Shown piece by piece: positions 42,968 to 51,534 of a stretch of 64,000 nt of DNA. The stretch covers positions 744,001 through 808,000 of the forward strand of contig CAVTPU010000004.1 in NCBI GenBank assembly GCA_963736695.1, given 5' to 3'. Position 1 is the stretch's first letter; each line of letters starts with the position of its first letter. The position numbers and the translations under genes were made by a program. Source of the DNA: CAVTPU01 sp963736695. Lineage in GTDB: Bacteria; Actinomycetota; Actinomycetes; Mycobacteriales; Micromonosporaceae. The notes under the pieces were generated by a model. That model made no database searches, was not told the origin of the DNA, and saw nothing but the letters and a program-made list of their open reading frames with translations.

Positions 42968-43633
42968 TCAGCGGATGGTGGTTTGAGCAAGCTCCGTGAC
43001 GGGCGTGGTGGTGTCGATCGACCAGGTTTGGATCGTGGCGGCAAGCGCGAGTGCGCTGCCGTGGAGGACCTGGGGGCCGCCCTGACGGGTGATGAGCGAG
43101 CCGAGTGACCGGAACGCTCGCCCTTTGCCGGCTAGGGCGAGGATGTCACGTGCGGCGCGTTCTCCTTGCCAGTGCCCTTTGGGGAGACGGACCCGTTGTG
43201 CTAACGCTGCGGGTGTGGTGGGTTCGTGCCCGCCCAGCCACTCGTCGAGCAGGCCGAGGGCCAGGCCGATACACGCGGATACTGTTGGTGCCGAGTTGTC
43301 GGGCGATTCCGGCTGAACCTGAGCCAGGACCGCCGAAGCGACGGTGCTGTCGTTGTCCGCGAGTGCCTCGACCACCAGTCGCAGCGCGGCCGCGGCGAGG
43401 TCCCTCGTTTTGCCGACAGGGGTGAACAGTTCCATGTTGCGTCGTTCGATGGCCCGGTTCATGGCGCGCTGCAACGTTTGCATGTCGAGGTTGTTGGTAT
43501 GGTCGAGATCGATGCCTTCCTCGGCGAGTAGCGGTGCGAGCTCGCCCAGCAGCTCGTCGGCCATGCCGGGTTTGAACTCGATCCTCGGCGGGCCGGGCGG
43601 TGGTTCCGGGTCGCGTCGACGCATCTGTGCCAC
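42968..43633 (-). CDS. Uncharacterised 221-residue protein beside IS30 remnant
   Basis: A GTG start at 43633 with AGGATGG upstream. The product begins with a Pro/Arg-rich stretch and then reads as a predominantly helical protein (EFKPGMADELLGELAPLLAEEGIDL, RDLAAAALRLVVEALADND). I recognise no family. Good codon bias and length support a real gene. It lies 12 bp downstream of the IS30 transposase fragment on the same strand. Confidence 0.55.
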   Translation of the reverse strand: MAQMRRRDPEPPPGPPRIEFKPGMADELLGELAPLLAEEGIDLDHTNNLDMQTLQRAMNRAIERRNMELFTPVGKTRDLAAAALRLVVEALADNDSTVASAVLAQVQPESPDNSAPTVSACIGLALGLLDEWLGGHEPTTPAALAQRVRLPKGHWQGERAARDILALAGKGRAFRSLGSLITRQGGPQVLHGSALALAATIQTWSIDTTTPVTELAQTTIR

Positions 43634-43645
43634 GCCACCATCCTG

Positions 43646-44140
43646 TCAGGTGCCGGTCGTGGTGGCCGACCCGGGAGTACGACTCTCGCGTGGGTCTGAC
43701 GGGATGGCTGGCAGGGGTCGGGCGGCGGCGAGTAGCGCGGCTGGGGTTTGCCAGTCCAACGTCTTGCGGGGGCGTTCGTTGAGCTCTTCGGCGACGGCGG
43801 CGATCTGGTCGGCGTCGTGGCTGCGCAGGTTCGTTCCTTTCGGGAAGTACTGGCGCAGCAGGCCGTTTGTGTTCTCGTTGCTGGGCCGCTGCCACGGGCT
43901 GGCCTTCTCGCAGAAGTAGACCGGCATGCCAAGCGCTGCGGCGATGTCGGCGCGCATCGCCATCTCGCTGCCCTGATCCCAGGTGAGCGACCGGCGTAAA
44001 TGTTCCAGCAGGTCCTTCAACGCGGCGATGACGGCGTCGCGGACCGCCTCGGCGGTATGCCGACCGGGAAGATGCAGCAGGATCGTGTACCGGCTCGACC
44101 GTTCGACCAGAGTGCTGATCGCGGAACGGTTTGCTCGCCG
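43646..44140 (-). pseudogene. IS30-family transposase, C-terminal remnant
   Basis: Reads the catalytic half of an IS30 transposase: ANRSAISTLVERSSRYTILL, SLTWDQGSEM (second Asp), CEKASPWQRPSNENTNGLLRQYFPKGTNL (Glu) and LNERPRKTLDWQTPA. The N-terminal half is missing; upstream, the frame meets group II intron sequence. The last exon codons before the intron (LITG) are one base out of register with the rest, so there is an extra frameshift. Confidence 0.85.
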
Positions 44141-44146
44141 GTGATC

Positions 44147-44222
44147 AGTCGGGTAGCCCCGACGCATTGCTGCGTCGGGGCCCCCTCAGAACCGTGCTTG
44201 CGGCGTTAACCGCACACGGCTC
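44147..44222 (-). ncRNA. Group II intron 3' end (domains V-VI) remnant
   Basis: On the minus strand 44222-44189 reads as a 34-nt hairpin opening GAGCCGTG and closing CACGGTTC, the size and sequence of group II intron domain V, including the AGC triad. It is followed by a second hairpin (GGCCCCGACGCAGCAATGCGTCGGGGC) in the position of domain VI, then IS30 exon sequence. No reverse transcriptase is present and only about 200 bp separates this from the IS3 element, so the intron is a 3' fragment. Confidence 0.75.
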
Positions 44223-44472
44223 AAGCAAGCCCCTCGGGCTCGCGGACGGACAGTGCGGGCGCTGTGCCTTCGGCGGCTTCGTGTCGTCGAAGACATTGCA
44301 CGTGTGTGAGACGGGTTCGAACATCGTCCGGTGCGCCGTTGCCCTGACGGATGATGTGACACCTGGTGATCGCCTTTTGGATCGTGCGTACCCACTGTCA
44401 GTTTTCGGTGAAGTTCCCCCCTTGGACCGGACACCTTGAAACCAGACAGAGGTCTGGGGGAAGGATGTCCTT

Positions 44473-44784
44473 GTGCCCCGTCCATCGAAGTATCCCGAGG
44501 AGTTCCGCAGGGACGCGGTAGAGCTGGCGCTCTCGTCCCCTTAGCGGACTATGCGTGAGATTGGCCGTGAACTCGGCGTCAGTCACGAGACTCTGCGTAG
44601 CTGGGTCAACGTTGAGCGTAGACGCCGGGAAGCGGCGAACAGTGGCGGCGGTGTGGAGGCTCCACTGAGCGTCGACGAGCGTGCTGAGTTGCGTCGGCTA
44701 CGGAAGAAGCTGGCGGAGGCGGAGCTGGAGAAAGAGATCCTCCGTAAGGCGGCTCAGTATTTTGCGAAAGAGATGGGTCGATGA
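44473..44784 (+). pseudogene. IS3 orfA with premature stop
   Basis: From GTG 44473 the frame reads MPRPSKYPEEFRRDAVELAL then SSP, meets TAG at 44542-44544, and resumes in frame as RTMREIGRELGVSHETLRSW through a leucine-zipper-like tail ending AAQYFAKEMGR. This is the HTH_Tnp_1 protein of IS3 elements with a nonsense mutation at codon 24. Confidence 0.88.
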
Positions 44785-45669
44785 TCCACCGCTACCGGTT
44801 CATCTCGTTACATTACGCCGTTTACGGTGTGACGCGGTTGTGTCGCGTCCTGGCGGTAAAGCGTCGGCAGGGTTACTACGAGTGGGTGGCCGCCCAACCG
44901 GCGCGGCACGTACGTGCGCGGGTGGATGACGAACTCGTCGCCGAGATCCGCATCATCCATGCCGAGCACGGGGGTTCTTACGGGTCGCCCCGCGTGCACG
45001 ACGAGCTGGTTCGCCGCGGTCGGCGGGTCAACCGTAAACGTGTCGAGCGGCTCATGCGTGAGCGGTGCATCGTTGGGGTCACCCGCCGGCGCCGCCGGTC
45101 ACTGACCAAACCTGATGCCAGGGCCGTTCCGGCGCCGGACCTGATCAGCCGTAACTTCACCTCCCCTACACCCGGGCAGCGGTTCGTCGGTGACATCACC
45201 TACCTGCCCACCGGTGAGGGTTGGCTCTACCTCGCCACAGTGATCGACCTTTTCAACCGGGAGGTCGTTGGCCACGCGATGGCCGATCACATGCGCGCCG
45301 ACCTGGTATGCGACGCTGTGGACCTGGCGCATAAGCGTGGCCTGGTCGGGCCGAAAGCGATCTTCCACTCGGATCGCGGTTCCCAGTACACATCGACCCA
45401 GTTCCGGGCCAAACTCGGCAGTCTTGACCTGAAGGCATCGATGGGTCGAACTGGTTCATGTTATGACAACGCCGCGGCCGAGTCGTTCTTCGCGAGCCTG
45501 AAAGCGCCAGATCGGAACCAAGGTCTGGACCACCCGGGACGAGGCCCGACGGGCGGTATTCGCCTACCTTTCCTACTACAACCGAAACCGTCTACATTCG
45601 ACGCTCAAGAGACAGACCCCGTACGAGGCCCGTGCCTGCTATCGTCAGCCCCACGCCCTCGTGGCATAA
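44781..45669 (+). pseudogene. IS3 orfB transposase, frameshifted
   Basis: An integrase-fold transposase with DITYLPTGEGWLYLATVIDL (first Asp) and FHSDRGSQY (second Asp), correct up to NAAAESFFASLK. One extra base near 45505 throws the frame off. The remainder (IGTKVWTTRDEARRAVFAYL, then SYYNRNRLHSTLKRQTPYEA, to TAA at 45667) is legible in the next frame and contains the normal C terminus. The catalytic Glu lies just before the break. Confidence 0.88.
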
Positions 45670-45738
45670 AACCCAGTGTCCGGTCCTGCGGGGGAACTTC
45701 AGTTGTACCAAAGCTTTGGTCCGACGGTGACTCGGCGG

Positions 45739-48540
45739 TTAGTCCCACGGGTAGCGGAACTGGACGTGTTCGCCGAATCGGTTGGTCAGGGTCTCGATCG
45801 TGTCGTCGCTCAGGTCCGCGCCACCGAGTTCGAGTAGGTGGATCGAATGCAAGTATGGGGATTGAGCCAGGGCCAAGCCAGCGCGGTCGGTTAGCTGGTT
45901 GTTGCCGAGATTGAGTATTCGTAGGCGTGCCATAGACGGAGCACCGGCCAGTGCGACTGCTCCGTCATCGCCGATCCCGTTGCCGTACAGGTTGAGGGAT
46001 TCGAGGCAATGCCACGGTGCGTTCGCTAGTGCCAGCGAGCCATCCACGCCGATTTCACCCAATGACAGGTCCAGCGAGCCGAGGGTATCGACGAAGGCCG
46101 CCCGGCCGAGAGCGGCGCCGGTCGCCGAACCAGGCCGACGCCGCAGATCTCCGCTTAGGTCGAGGTGCCGCAATGGCATGGAACTGGCCGCCGTAACGGC
46201 AGCGGCGTACCCGTCGTCGCCCAGCCCGTTTCCGCCGATCTCAAGGCGGGTCAATCCGGTCACCACAGGAGATTCGAGAAAGCCGACCATTCCCTCCGCG
46301 CTGATTTCATTCTGTCTCAGATCGACCGAGCGGTACCTGTGGTTGAGGACAGCCAGGTATTCGAGACCGCCATCGGTGAGGGAACCGCGGTCCAGACCAA
46401 GCTCGGCCAGGTTGGGTAAGGCAGCCAGGAACTCCACCACGTCGTCCCCCTGCCACCGACCGCCGATCATGAGCCGCTCCAGCGTCGCCGCGAACGCGGC
46501 GGCGGGCAAGGCGGCCAGACCGGTCAAAGTCCAGTCCTGTTCTGCCCGAGCGTCGGACAGGTCGAGCCCACGCAGTCGGGGATACGCGGTGCCGTCCAAC
46601 ACCGTGGGCAGGGTGTCATCATCAAGGCCAGTGTTGGCCAGACTGAGTTCGGTCAGGCCTACCAATTCAGGCGACCGCGCCAGCCAGTCAGCTCCGCGAC
46701 TCCATAGGCGGGTCTCCATCAGGGCCAACCCGGAGTACCGGTGTAGCGCCGGCAGTTGAAGGATCACGCGAAGTTCGTTGCCTGCGGCGAAAAGGACCAG
46801 GCGGGTCGCCAGCGGACATAGCCGGAAGACGAGGTCGTGGTGACGGAGGAACTCATCTCCTCCCAGATAGACCGACGCCAGCGCAGAAAAGCCCCGCACT
46901 GGTTCCCACAGACTTCGCAACGAGTGCGGTACCGACGCCGATAAAACGTCGAAGGTCCCACTCGGCCTTGTTACGTCCCCGTTCTCGCCGACGTTGTTGC
47001 CGATCTGGGCGAGGATCATCCTGCTGTGCTCGGGGTAGAGGTGGCTGACGTGGGCTGCGTAAGCCAGGCGGGCCGCATCATCGTCCGGATCGGCCCGGAT
47101 TGCCAACAGCAACGACTCAGTCCGCTCATCCACCCGGTGCTGGCCAACGATGTCGGCGATGGAGGCGATAGCTTCGTCGGCCCGATCGAGTCCGCACAGA
47201 AGGTTGACCCGTCGCGCGGACCACTGCTCCCGTGATGATTCGCCGGCACCGTCGGACGCCACATGGCCGACAAGTAGCGCCGCGTCAATGACGTCCAACG
47301 CCGCGAGGTCTCGTCTGGCCCGGCATAGCTGGTTGACCAGCGCGACCAGAGTGGGCTCACGTGGCGCACCCCACCGCAGCGCGCGAAGACAGTCCACCGG
47401 CTCGTCCAGGTATTCAGACGACCGGTGCCGCCCGTTCTCGTCGACCTCCGGCCAGGGTCGGTCGCTCCGAACATACGTGGTCACGACCGTACGATCCGCT
47501 GTCCGGCCCGCCAGTCTGAGCCAGGCCAGCATCGCCGCGGGTCCGCCCGGATCGTCGGCCTCCAGTTGCCGGGCTACCCGCGCGAGGTCTTGCACGCTGT
47601 CATGGTCGGCCGCCGCCGCGCCGTCCACCAGATCCGTTCGGCGGCATGGTTGGCCGAGTTCCACGGTCTCGGTCTGGCCGTCGTCGCTGCTGACCTCCCA
47701 CCGCCCGATTTCGAACCCGTCGGCGACCGGTCCGCGTCGCGTCGTGCCGTATCCGCCTGCTTCCTCCCCGGTACGGTGCCAGGTCCGGGTCCGCTCATCC
47801 CCGGTATGGTCGTACTCCGACACGCGGCGCAGCAATCCCGCCGGATCGTAGAACCGCCAGATGCCGGTTCGTGAATCCCCGCCGCTGCCGCGGTCTCCTT
47901 CGGCCCGCAACTGGCCTCCGGGGTGGTAAGCCCGCTCGTGACCTGCGGAGGATCGCTCCACGTCCAACTCGCCAGCGGCCGACCATTCACAGCTCTCGAG
48001 GACCACGTCGCCAGCCTCGCCTCTGCGCCGCTGGAACAGCCAGCGGCCATCGGCAGTCTCAGCCGCCGTGGGCGGGACCCCGGCCGGCCGAACGGACACC
48101 TCGCCGCCGTACGGATCGACCTCGACCCCGTCCCGATCGAGGTACCGGGAGCCGATCAGATCGCCTGCCTCATAGATGAGTTCGCAGACCGTCACGTCGT
48201 CGTACACCCGCCGCCACCACGGCCCTGCGGCGTAGCTGGTAGGGGTTGGGCTGTCATCGAGGCGCGGGCGATGCATTCGGCGGACCCCGTCGATGACCCC
48301 ATGCACATAGCGGCACTCCTGCGCGAGCGTGCCGTCCGGAAAGTACCGCCGCGCCGCGCCATGCGGCCGGCCCGCGATGTGGTCGCACTCGGAGATGAGT
48401 GCCCCGTCCGCGTCCCAGTACCGGACCAGACCCGTTAGTCGCCCCTGAGCGTCGCGGTCACCGTCGACCCATTCGTGGTCCCGTTCCGACCACCGCGCGC
48501 CCGGTGGGCAGGCGGCGGGTCGGGTCTCGTCAAAGCGCAC
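45739..48540 (-). CDS. Large MORN-like/TIGR02996-like/LRR repeat protein
   Basis: A 933-residue protein with no signal peptide or membrane segment. Residues about 30-290 contain YwqK/MORN_2-like repeats (GRLTGLVRYWDADGALISEC, GRPHGAARRYFPDGTLAQEC, HPGGQLRAEGDRGSGG, TGIWRFYDPAGLLRRVSEYD). Around residue 480 a segment SLLLAIRADPDDDAARLAYAAHV resembles the TIGR02996 repeat-companion domain. Residues about 600-933 are ribonuclease-inhibitor-like leucine-rich repeats (LTELSLANTGLDDDTLP, LRILNLGNNQLTDRAGLALA). I know of no function for this combination. It is intact although almost everything around it is decayed. Protein binding, for example as an antitoxin-like or sensing scaffold, is a reasonable inference. 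Confidence 0.8.
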   Translation of the reverse strand: MRFDETRPAACPPGARWSERDHEWVDGDRDAQGRLTGLVRYWDADGALISECDHIAGRPHGAARRYFPDGTLAQECRYVHGVIDGVRRMHRPRLDDSPTPTSYAAGPWWRRVYDDVTVCELIYEAGDLIGSRYLDRDGVEVDPYGGEVSVRPAGVPPTAAETADGRWLFQRRRGEAGDVVLESCEWSAAGELDVERSSAGHERAYHPGGQLRAEGDRGSGGDSRTGIWRFYDPAGLLRRVSEYDHTGDERTRTWHRTGEEAGGYGTTRRGPVADGFEIGRWEVSSDDGQTETVELGQPCRRTDLVDGAAAADHDSVQDLARVARQLEADDPGGPAAMLAWLRLAGRTADRTVVTTYVRSDRPWPEVDENGRHRSSEYLDEPVDCLRALRWGAPREPTLVALVNQLCRARRDLAALDVIDAALLVGHVASDGAGESSREQWSARRVNLLCGLDRADEAIASIADIVGQHRVDERTESLLLAIRADPDDDAARLAYAAHVSHLYPEHSRMILAQIGNNVGENGDVTRPSGTFDVLSASVPHSLRSLWEPVRGFSALASVYLGGDEFLRHHDLVFRLCPLATRLVLFAAGNELRVILQLPALHRYSGLALMETRLWSRGADWLARSPELVGLTELSLANTGLDDDTLPTVLDGTAYPRLRGLDLSDARAEQDWTLTGLAALPAAAFAATLERLMIGGRWQGDDVVEFLAALPNLAELGLDRGSLTDGGLEYLAVLNHRYRSVDLRQNEISAEGMVGFLESPVVTGLTRLEIGGNGLGDDGYAAAVTAASSMPLRHLDLSGDLRRRPGSATGAALGRAAFVDTLGSLDLSLGEIGVDGSLALANAPWHCLESLNLYGNGIGDDGAVALAGAPSMARLRILNLGNNQLTDRAGLALAQSPYLHSIHLLELGGADLSDDTIETLTNRFGEHVQFRYPWD

Positions 48541-48750
48541 CGTTGTACACTGCCAGCCGGCCTGGTCGTCTTCTACGCCGGACCTTCAAGCGGCATCTGA
48601 TGACAGGGTTGATGCCGGACTCGTTGTGTTGGACCGGACGGGACAACGCGGCTACGGACGCTGTCGACGCACGGGCGGGATGGTCACAACAGGCCCGTGA
48701 GCTGCGGAAACGCGGTTCGGATTCTGGCAAGTATGGCCCACGTAACTTTG

Positions 48751-48764
48751 TCGGACATGTCCGA
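48751..48764. repeat. 14-bp perfect palindrome
   Basis: TCGGACATGTCCGA is fully self-complementary and lies 6 bp before the terminator-like hairpin. It could be a recombinase or regulator binding site of a lost element. Confidence 0.5.
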
Positions 48765-48770
48765 CATCTG

Positions 48771-48795
48771 AAGGCCGGCTCTCTGAGCTGGCCTT
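48771..48795. terminator. Terminator-like hairpin
   Basis: AAGGCCGGCTC and GAGCTGGCCTT form an 11-bp stem (one G-T pair) around a TCT loop. The stem is flanked by a short T run on the plus side and A residues on the minus side, so it could work in either direction. Confidence 0.6.
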
Positions 48796-49116
48796 TCGCG
48801 TTGAGATCAAGTCGCTTATCAAGGTATAGAGGCTGGTTGCCCGTATTGCCCGGTGCGAACCACCCTCTTGGCCCTCGGGCCGATCGTGGAGCGCCCCCGG
48901 TACGCCCGGTGTCGGCTAGACAGCCCGCATCAACTGCTCTGACTGGTCGTGTCTGCGGCCCCGAGTCCCAACGGCGTCTTGCCGGCCGTGGCATCCCACG
49001 CGCATCGAGCGAGCACCTTCGCAACCCCGCACACCCGAGCGGATCGCGGCTTGAGCGTAGACGCCGCGCACTCTGCGGTGGAAGCGGACGTTCGCAGTCG
49101 TCGGCACAATGGTCAG

Positions 49117-49431
49117 GTGGACTACGTTCGCGGCGCGGCCGTGCGATGGGTGGACGAAGAGTGGCCCGGCTGGATTGAGGTGCAGATCGTCGTCGATGGC
49201 GGCGTTACCGTCAGCCTCATCGACAAGGTCCCGATCTTTGACGACGGTGATCGGATCGTTCCTGGCACACTGTTTCCCGTGCCAGTTCGGGTCGCCTGTG
49301 ACGTCGTAGGGTGGGAGCCTGGCCCCGAGGGGCGGCGTGTGGCCGTCATCGCTCTTCGTCATCAGATAAACGATGACGCCGGGCGTAGCACCATCCGGGT
49401 CGGTGCTGATGACATAGAGGCTCACGCCTGA
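49117..49431 (+). CDS. Uncharacterised small protein
   Basis: From GTG 49117 a 104-residue beta-rich protein reads VDYVRGAAVRWVDEEWPGWI, EVQIVVDGGVTVSLIDKVPIF and PVPVRVACDVVGWEPGPEGRRVAVIALRH. Similar small proteins are scattered through actinomycete genomes, often in accessory regions, without known function. A frame open to 48949 exists, but the upstream part has no coding character. No strong ribosome-binding site is visible. Confidence 0.55.
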   Translation: MDYVRGAAVRWVDEEWPGWIEVQIVVDGGVTVSLIDKVPIFDDGDRIVPGTLFPVPVRVACDVVGWEPGPEGRRVAVIALRHQINDDAGRSTIRVGADDIEAHA

Positions 49432-49442
49432 GTGCTCGGCGC

Positions 49443-49682
49443 TCAATTTTGGCGCCACACGAATCGCGGCAAATCCAGTCGTATCTCAATCGGCGTGCCG
49501 ATGACGTTCGCCGCGTCGTCGTAGACGCCGCAGGTACTGGCCGCGAAACCGGCGCTGCGGCGGACGTAATCAGGATCCGCCGCCGCCTCGTAGTAGGCGT
49601 TCTCGGCCGCGTCACGCCCGTCGTCAGCGTCGACGATCGGCGCCAAGCCGAGCCCCGCTGCAGGTCCGCTCGGTAGGTATTT
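49443..49682 (-). pseudogene. 3' fragment of an unknown gene cut by IS3 remnant
   Basis: The frame encodes YLPSGPAAGLGLAPIVDADD, then AAENAYYEAAADPDYVRRSAGF and a C terminus ending LDLPRFVWRQN. The sequence is already in mid-protein where the IS3 orfB remnant begins a few bases upstream, so the 5' part is lost. Family unknown. Confidence 0.5.
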
Positions 49683-49685
49683 GAC

Positions 49686-49943
49686 TTACTCGGCCTTCGC
49701 CGGTTCCTCGTCGCTCGCGCCGTGGGCGGGTAGTTCATCGGCGATGAACCGGTATCCGAACGTCGGATCATCGGCGTGGATGTTCAGGGCCGTGTTGATC
49801 AGGTGGGCGTCGTCCCAGTCCCGCTGGGACACCGGGTTGGCCTTCCACGCGTAGTAGGCCTGTTTCGAGAACCTCAGTACCCGGCAGGTCACCGCGACGG
49901 GGATTCCGTCGGCGGCCAGGTCCTCAACCAGCGGGTAGCTCAT
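49686..49943 (-). pseudogene. IS3 orfB, N-terminal remnant
   Basis: MSYPLVEDLAADGIPVAVTC, then RVLRFSKQAYYAWKANPVSQ and FGYRFIADELPAHG are typical of the orfB N terminus (HTH_21 region). After about 75 residues the sequence leaves the family and stops, lacking the whole DDE domain. It overlaps the orfA stop by 4 bp. Confidence 0.85.
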
Positions 49944-50236
49944 TTTGGGTTGTGCTCACGGGAGGCGAAGTAGGCGGCGGCCCGGCGCAGGATCTCGTTC
50001 TCCTGTTCCAGTAGCCGGTTGCGTTTACGCAGCTCACGAAGCTCTGCCGACTCGCTGATGGTGACACCGGGTCGGACGCCGTCTTCGATGTCGGCCTGTT
50101 TCAGCCAACGGTGCAGGCACGCCTCGGAGATCCCGAAATCCTTCGCGATCTGTTTCACCGACGCCTGGCATTTACCGGCTACCGCGACCACATCGCGGCG
50201 GAACTCCATCGGGAACGCTCTGGGCATGGTAGACAT
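49940..50236 (-). CDS. IS3 orfA
   Basis: A complete 98-residue HTH transposase subunit: FPMEFRRDVVAVAGKCQASV, IAKDFGISEACLHRWLKQAD, and a C-terminal leucine-zipper-like ELRELRKRNRLLEQENEILRRA. It cannot support transposition without its truncated orfB. Confidence 0.88.
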   Translation of the reverse strand: MSTMPRAFPMEFRRDVVAVAGKCQASVKQIAKDFGISEACLHRWLKQADIEDGVRPGVTISESAELRELRKRNRLLEQENEILRRAAAYFASREHNPK

Positions 50237-50265
50237 CCTTCCAGCGAGGACAACATCCTCACAGA

Positions 50266-51534
50266 TCAGGAGTCAACCAAACTGGGTGCAGTCCCCACTG
50301 TGCTCGTGGCGACGATGGGTAGCTCCTCCGGGCCTTTGAGGAAGGCGCCGACGTAGATGGGGCGTCGTAGGGTTCGGCCTGGGCCATAGGCTTGGTTGCG
50401 CCAGTGGGCGCTGACCCAAAACCGCCCTTTGTAGACTCGTTCAGAACTGGTTGTCCCTGCCGCTTTGTGCTGCTCGGGTCGGGCTCGGATGCGCACGATC
50501 CTGACGTCGGGCAGGGTCCGCTTCGCGCGGGCGTAGGACTTGCGTAGCCCGGGGTCAATGTCGACGGGGACTGCTTCGGCGACCTTTTGGGCGATGAGGA
50601 GCCAGGTCCCCACGAGGGGTGCGGCGGGATCGTTTTCGTTGAGCAGGCCGTTGGTGGCGACGGTGGTGGTTGTCATCGGGGCCAGCCAGCCGACTTGTTC
50701 GCGGATGTGTTGGAGGTTGGTGGCGTCGAGGTCGCCGCCAATGTTTCGGTAGCAGGTCAGGTGCCACCGGTCATACTCGACAGTCCACGATGCGGCGACG
50801 ACGTGCCGGTCGGTGATGGGCCGCGCCCAGATGAGGAGTCCGTCCTGGGCTGGCATGTCGTCTCGGTTGATGGTTGCCGCTGGTAGCTGGTTGGCGGCGT
50901 GTTCGGCCAGCTCGGTGAATTCGTCGTCGATCCAGAAGAGTCCGGCCCTGTCCAGGCCGCGGGCGAGGTGGCCGCGAAGCTCGGGCTGGCCGGTGTCGGT
51001 CGGTAGTCCGTCTGATCCTCGGTAGAAGCGCGCGAGTCGGTCGCGGACTTTGGGCAGGTCTTTGGCGTGGATGGGTGTTGGCGGCCAGGCGGTGGTGGTG
51101 ATGAGGACGCGGCCGGGTTGCAGGGTGGACAGGAACGCGGCGTGCAGCTCGGCGATGCTGGCGTGACTGTGGCGGTGTTTGGCGACGCCGAGTCCGGTCA
51201 CGGCTCGCTCGACCAACGCGGGCACGTTCTTGACGGCGGCGAGGCGCTGGTACGGGGCGCAGCTCGCCCATGTCTCACCCATGTTTTGGATGTAGGTGTG
51301 GTTGTCTCGTTCCGAGACGGCGGCGAGGTTCGACCCAGTTAAGCTCCACAGTGGACAGCGGTCGCCGCAGAAGTCACAGGTGCGGTGGACGGTGTGCAGT
51401 GTGGTGACCTGGACAGGCACCGGTGGGTGCCCGTCCTGGCCGGCTGCGAAGGGGTGCACGTACTTGGGTGGGTCGCCGATGGTGTTGAGCGGGTGCAGGC
51501 ATTGCCGGCAGGCCATTTCAGGTGGCTGGGTCAT
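50266..51534 (-). CDS. Unknown CxxC-containing protein, 3' end replaced by IS sequence
   Basis: Start ATG 51534 overlaps the GGDEF-gene stop by 4 bp and has GGGAGGGG upstream. The 422-residue product opens MTQPPEMACRQCLHPLNTIG and has a second cysteine group TCDFCGDRCPLW, suggesting two zinc knuckles. A central helical part contains EMGETWASCAPYQRLAAV-like sequence and conserved tryptophans. The last residues (GTAPSLVDS) are encoded by the end of the IS3 element, so the native C terminus is lost. It resembles uncharacterised proteins of actinomycete mobile elements that accompany GGDEF-like proteins; function unknown. Confidence 0.6.
   Translation of the reverse strand: MTQPPEMACRQCLHPLNTIGDPPKYVHPFAAGQDGHPPVPVQVTTLHTVHRTCDFCGDRCPLWSLTGSNLAAVSERDNHTYIQNMGETWASCAPYQRLAAVKNVPALVERAVTGLGVAKHRHSHASIAELHAAFLSTLQPGRVLITTTAWPPTPIHAKDLPKVRDRLARFYRGSDGLPTDTGQPELRGHLARGLDRAGLFWIDDEFTELAEHAANQLPAATINRDDMPAQDGLLIWARPITDRHVVAASWTVEYDRWHLTCYRNIGGDLDATNLQHIREQVGWLAPMTTTTVATNGLLNENDPAAPLVGTWLLIAQKVAEAVPVDIDPGLRKSYARAKRTLPDVRIVRIRARPEQHKAAGTTSSERVYKGRFWVSAHWRNQAYGPGRTLRRPIYVGAFLKGPEELPIVATSTVGTAPSLVDS

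Larger units (their letters stand above)
44409..45701 (+). mobile_element. IS3-family insertion sequence with inactivated transposase genes
   Basis: A 1293-bp element bounded by imperfect terminal inverted repeats: left end TGAAGTTCCCCC CTT GGACCGGACAC, right end (reverse complement) TGAAGTTCCCCC GCA GGACCGGACAC. It holds orfA and orfB in the usual order with a 4-bp overlap. I see no target-site duplication, consistent with later rearrangement. Both open frames carry lesions. Confidence 0.9.
48541..49116. other. 576-bp region without a supported gene
   Basis: No frame here has coding character. It contains a stretch (48688-48735) similar to one at 60240-60290, a 14-bp perfect palindrome TCGGACATGTCCGA at 48751-48764, and a terminator-like hairpin at 48771-48795. 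It looks like the debris of an element end. Confidence 0.6.
49683..50290 (-). mobile_element. Truncated IS3-family element
   Basis: Contains a complete orfA and the first ~75 codons of orfB. The 5' terminal region near 50262-50290 is intact-looking; the 3' half is missing. Its intact end interrupts the gene at 50266-51534, and its truncated end abuts a different gene fragment, so a deletion followed or accompanied insertion. Confidence 0.85.

Noticed and set aside
44145..44408. Complete ORF-less group II intron
   Set aside because: Only about 200-260 bp are available, too short for domains I-IV; only domains V-VI are legible.
44409..45701. Target-site duplication flanking the IS3 element
   Set aside because: Bases immediately outside the two ends do not match over 3-4 bp.
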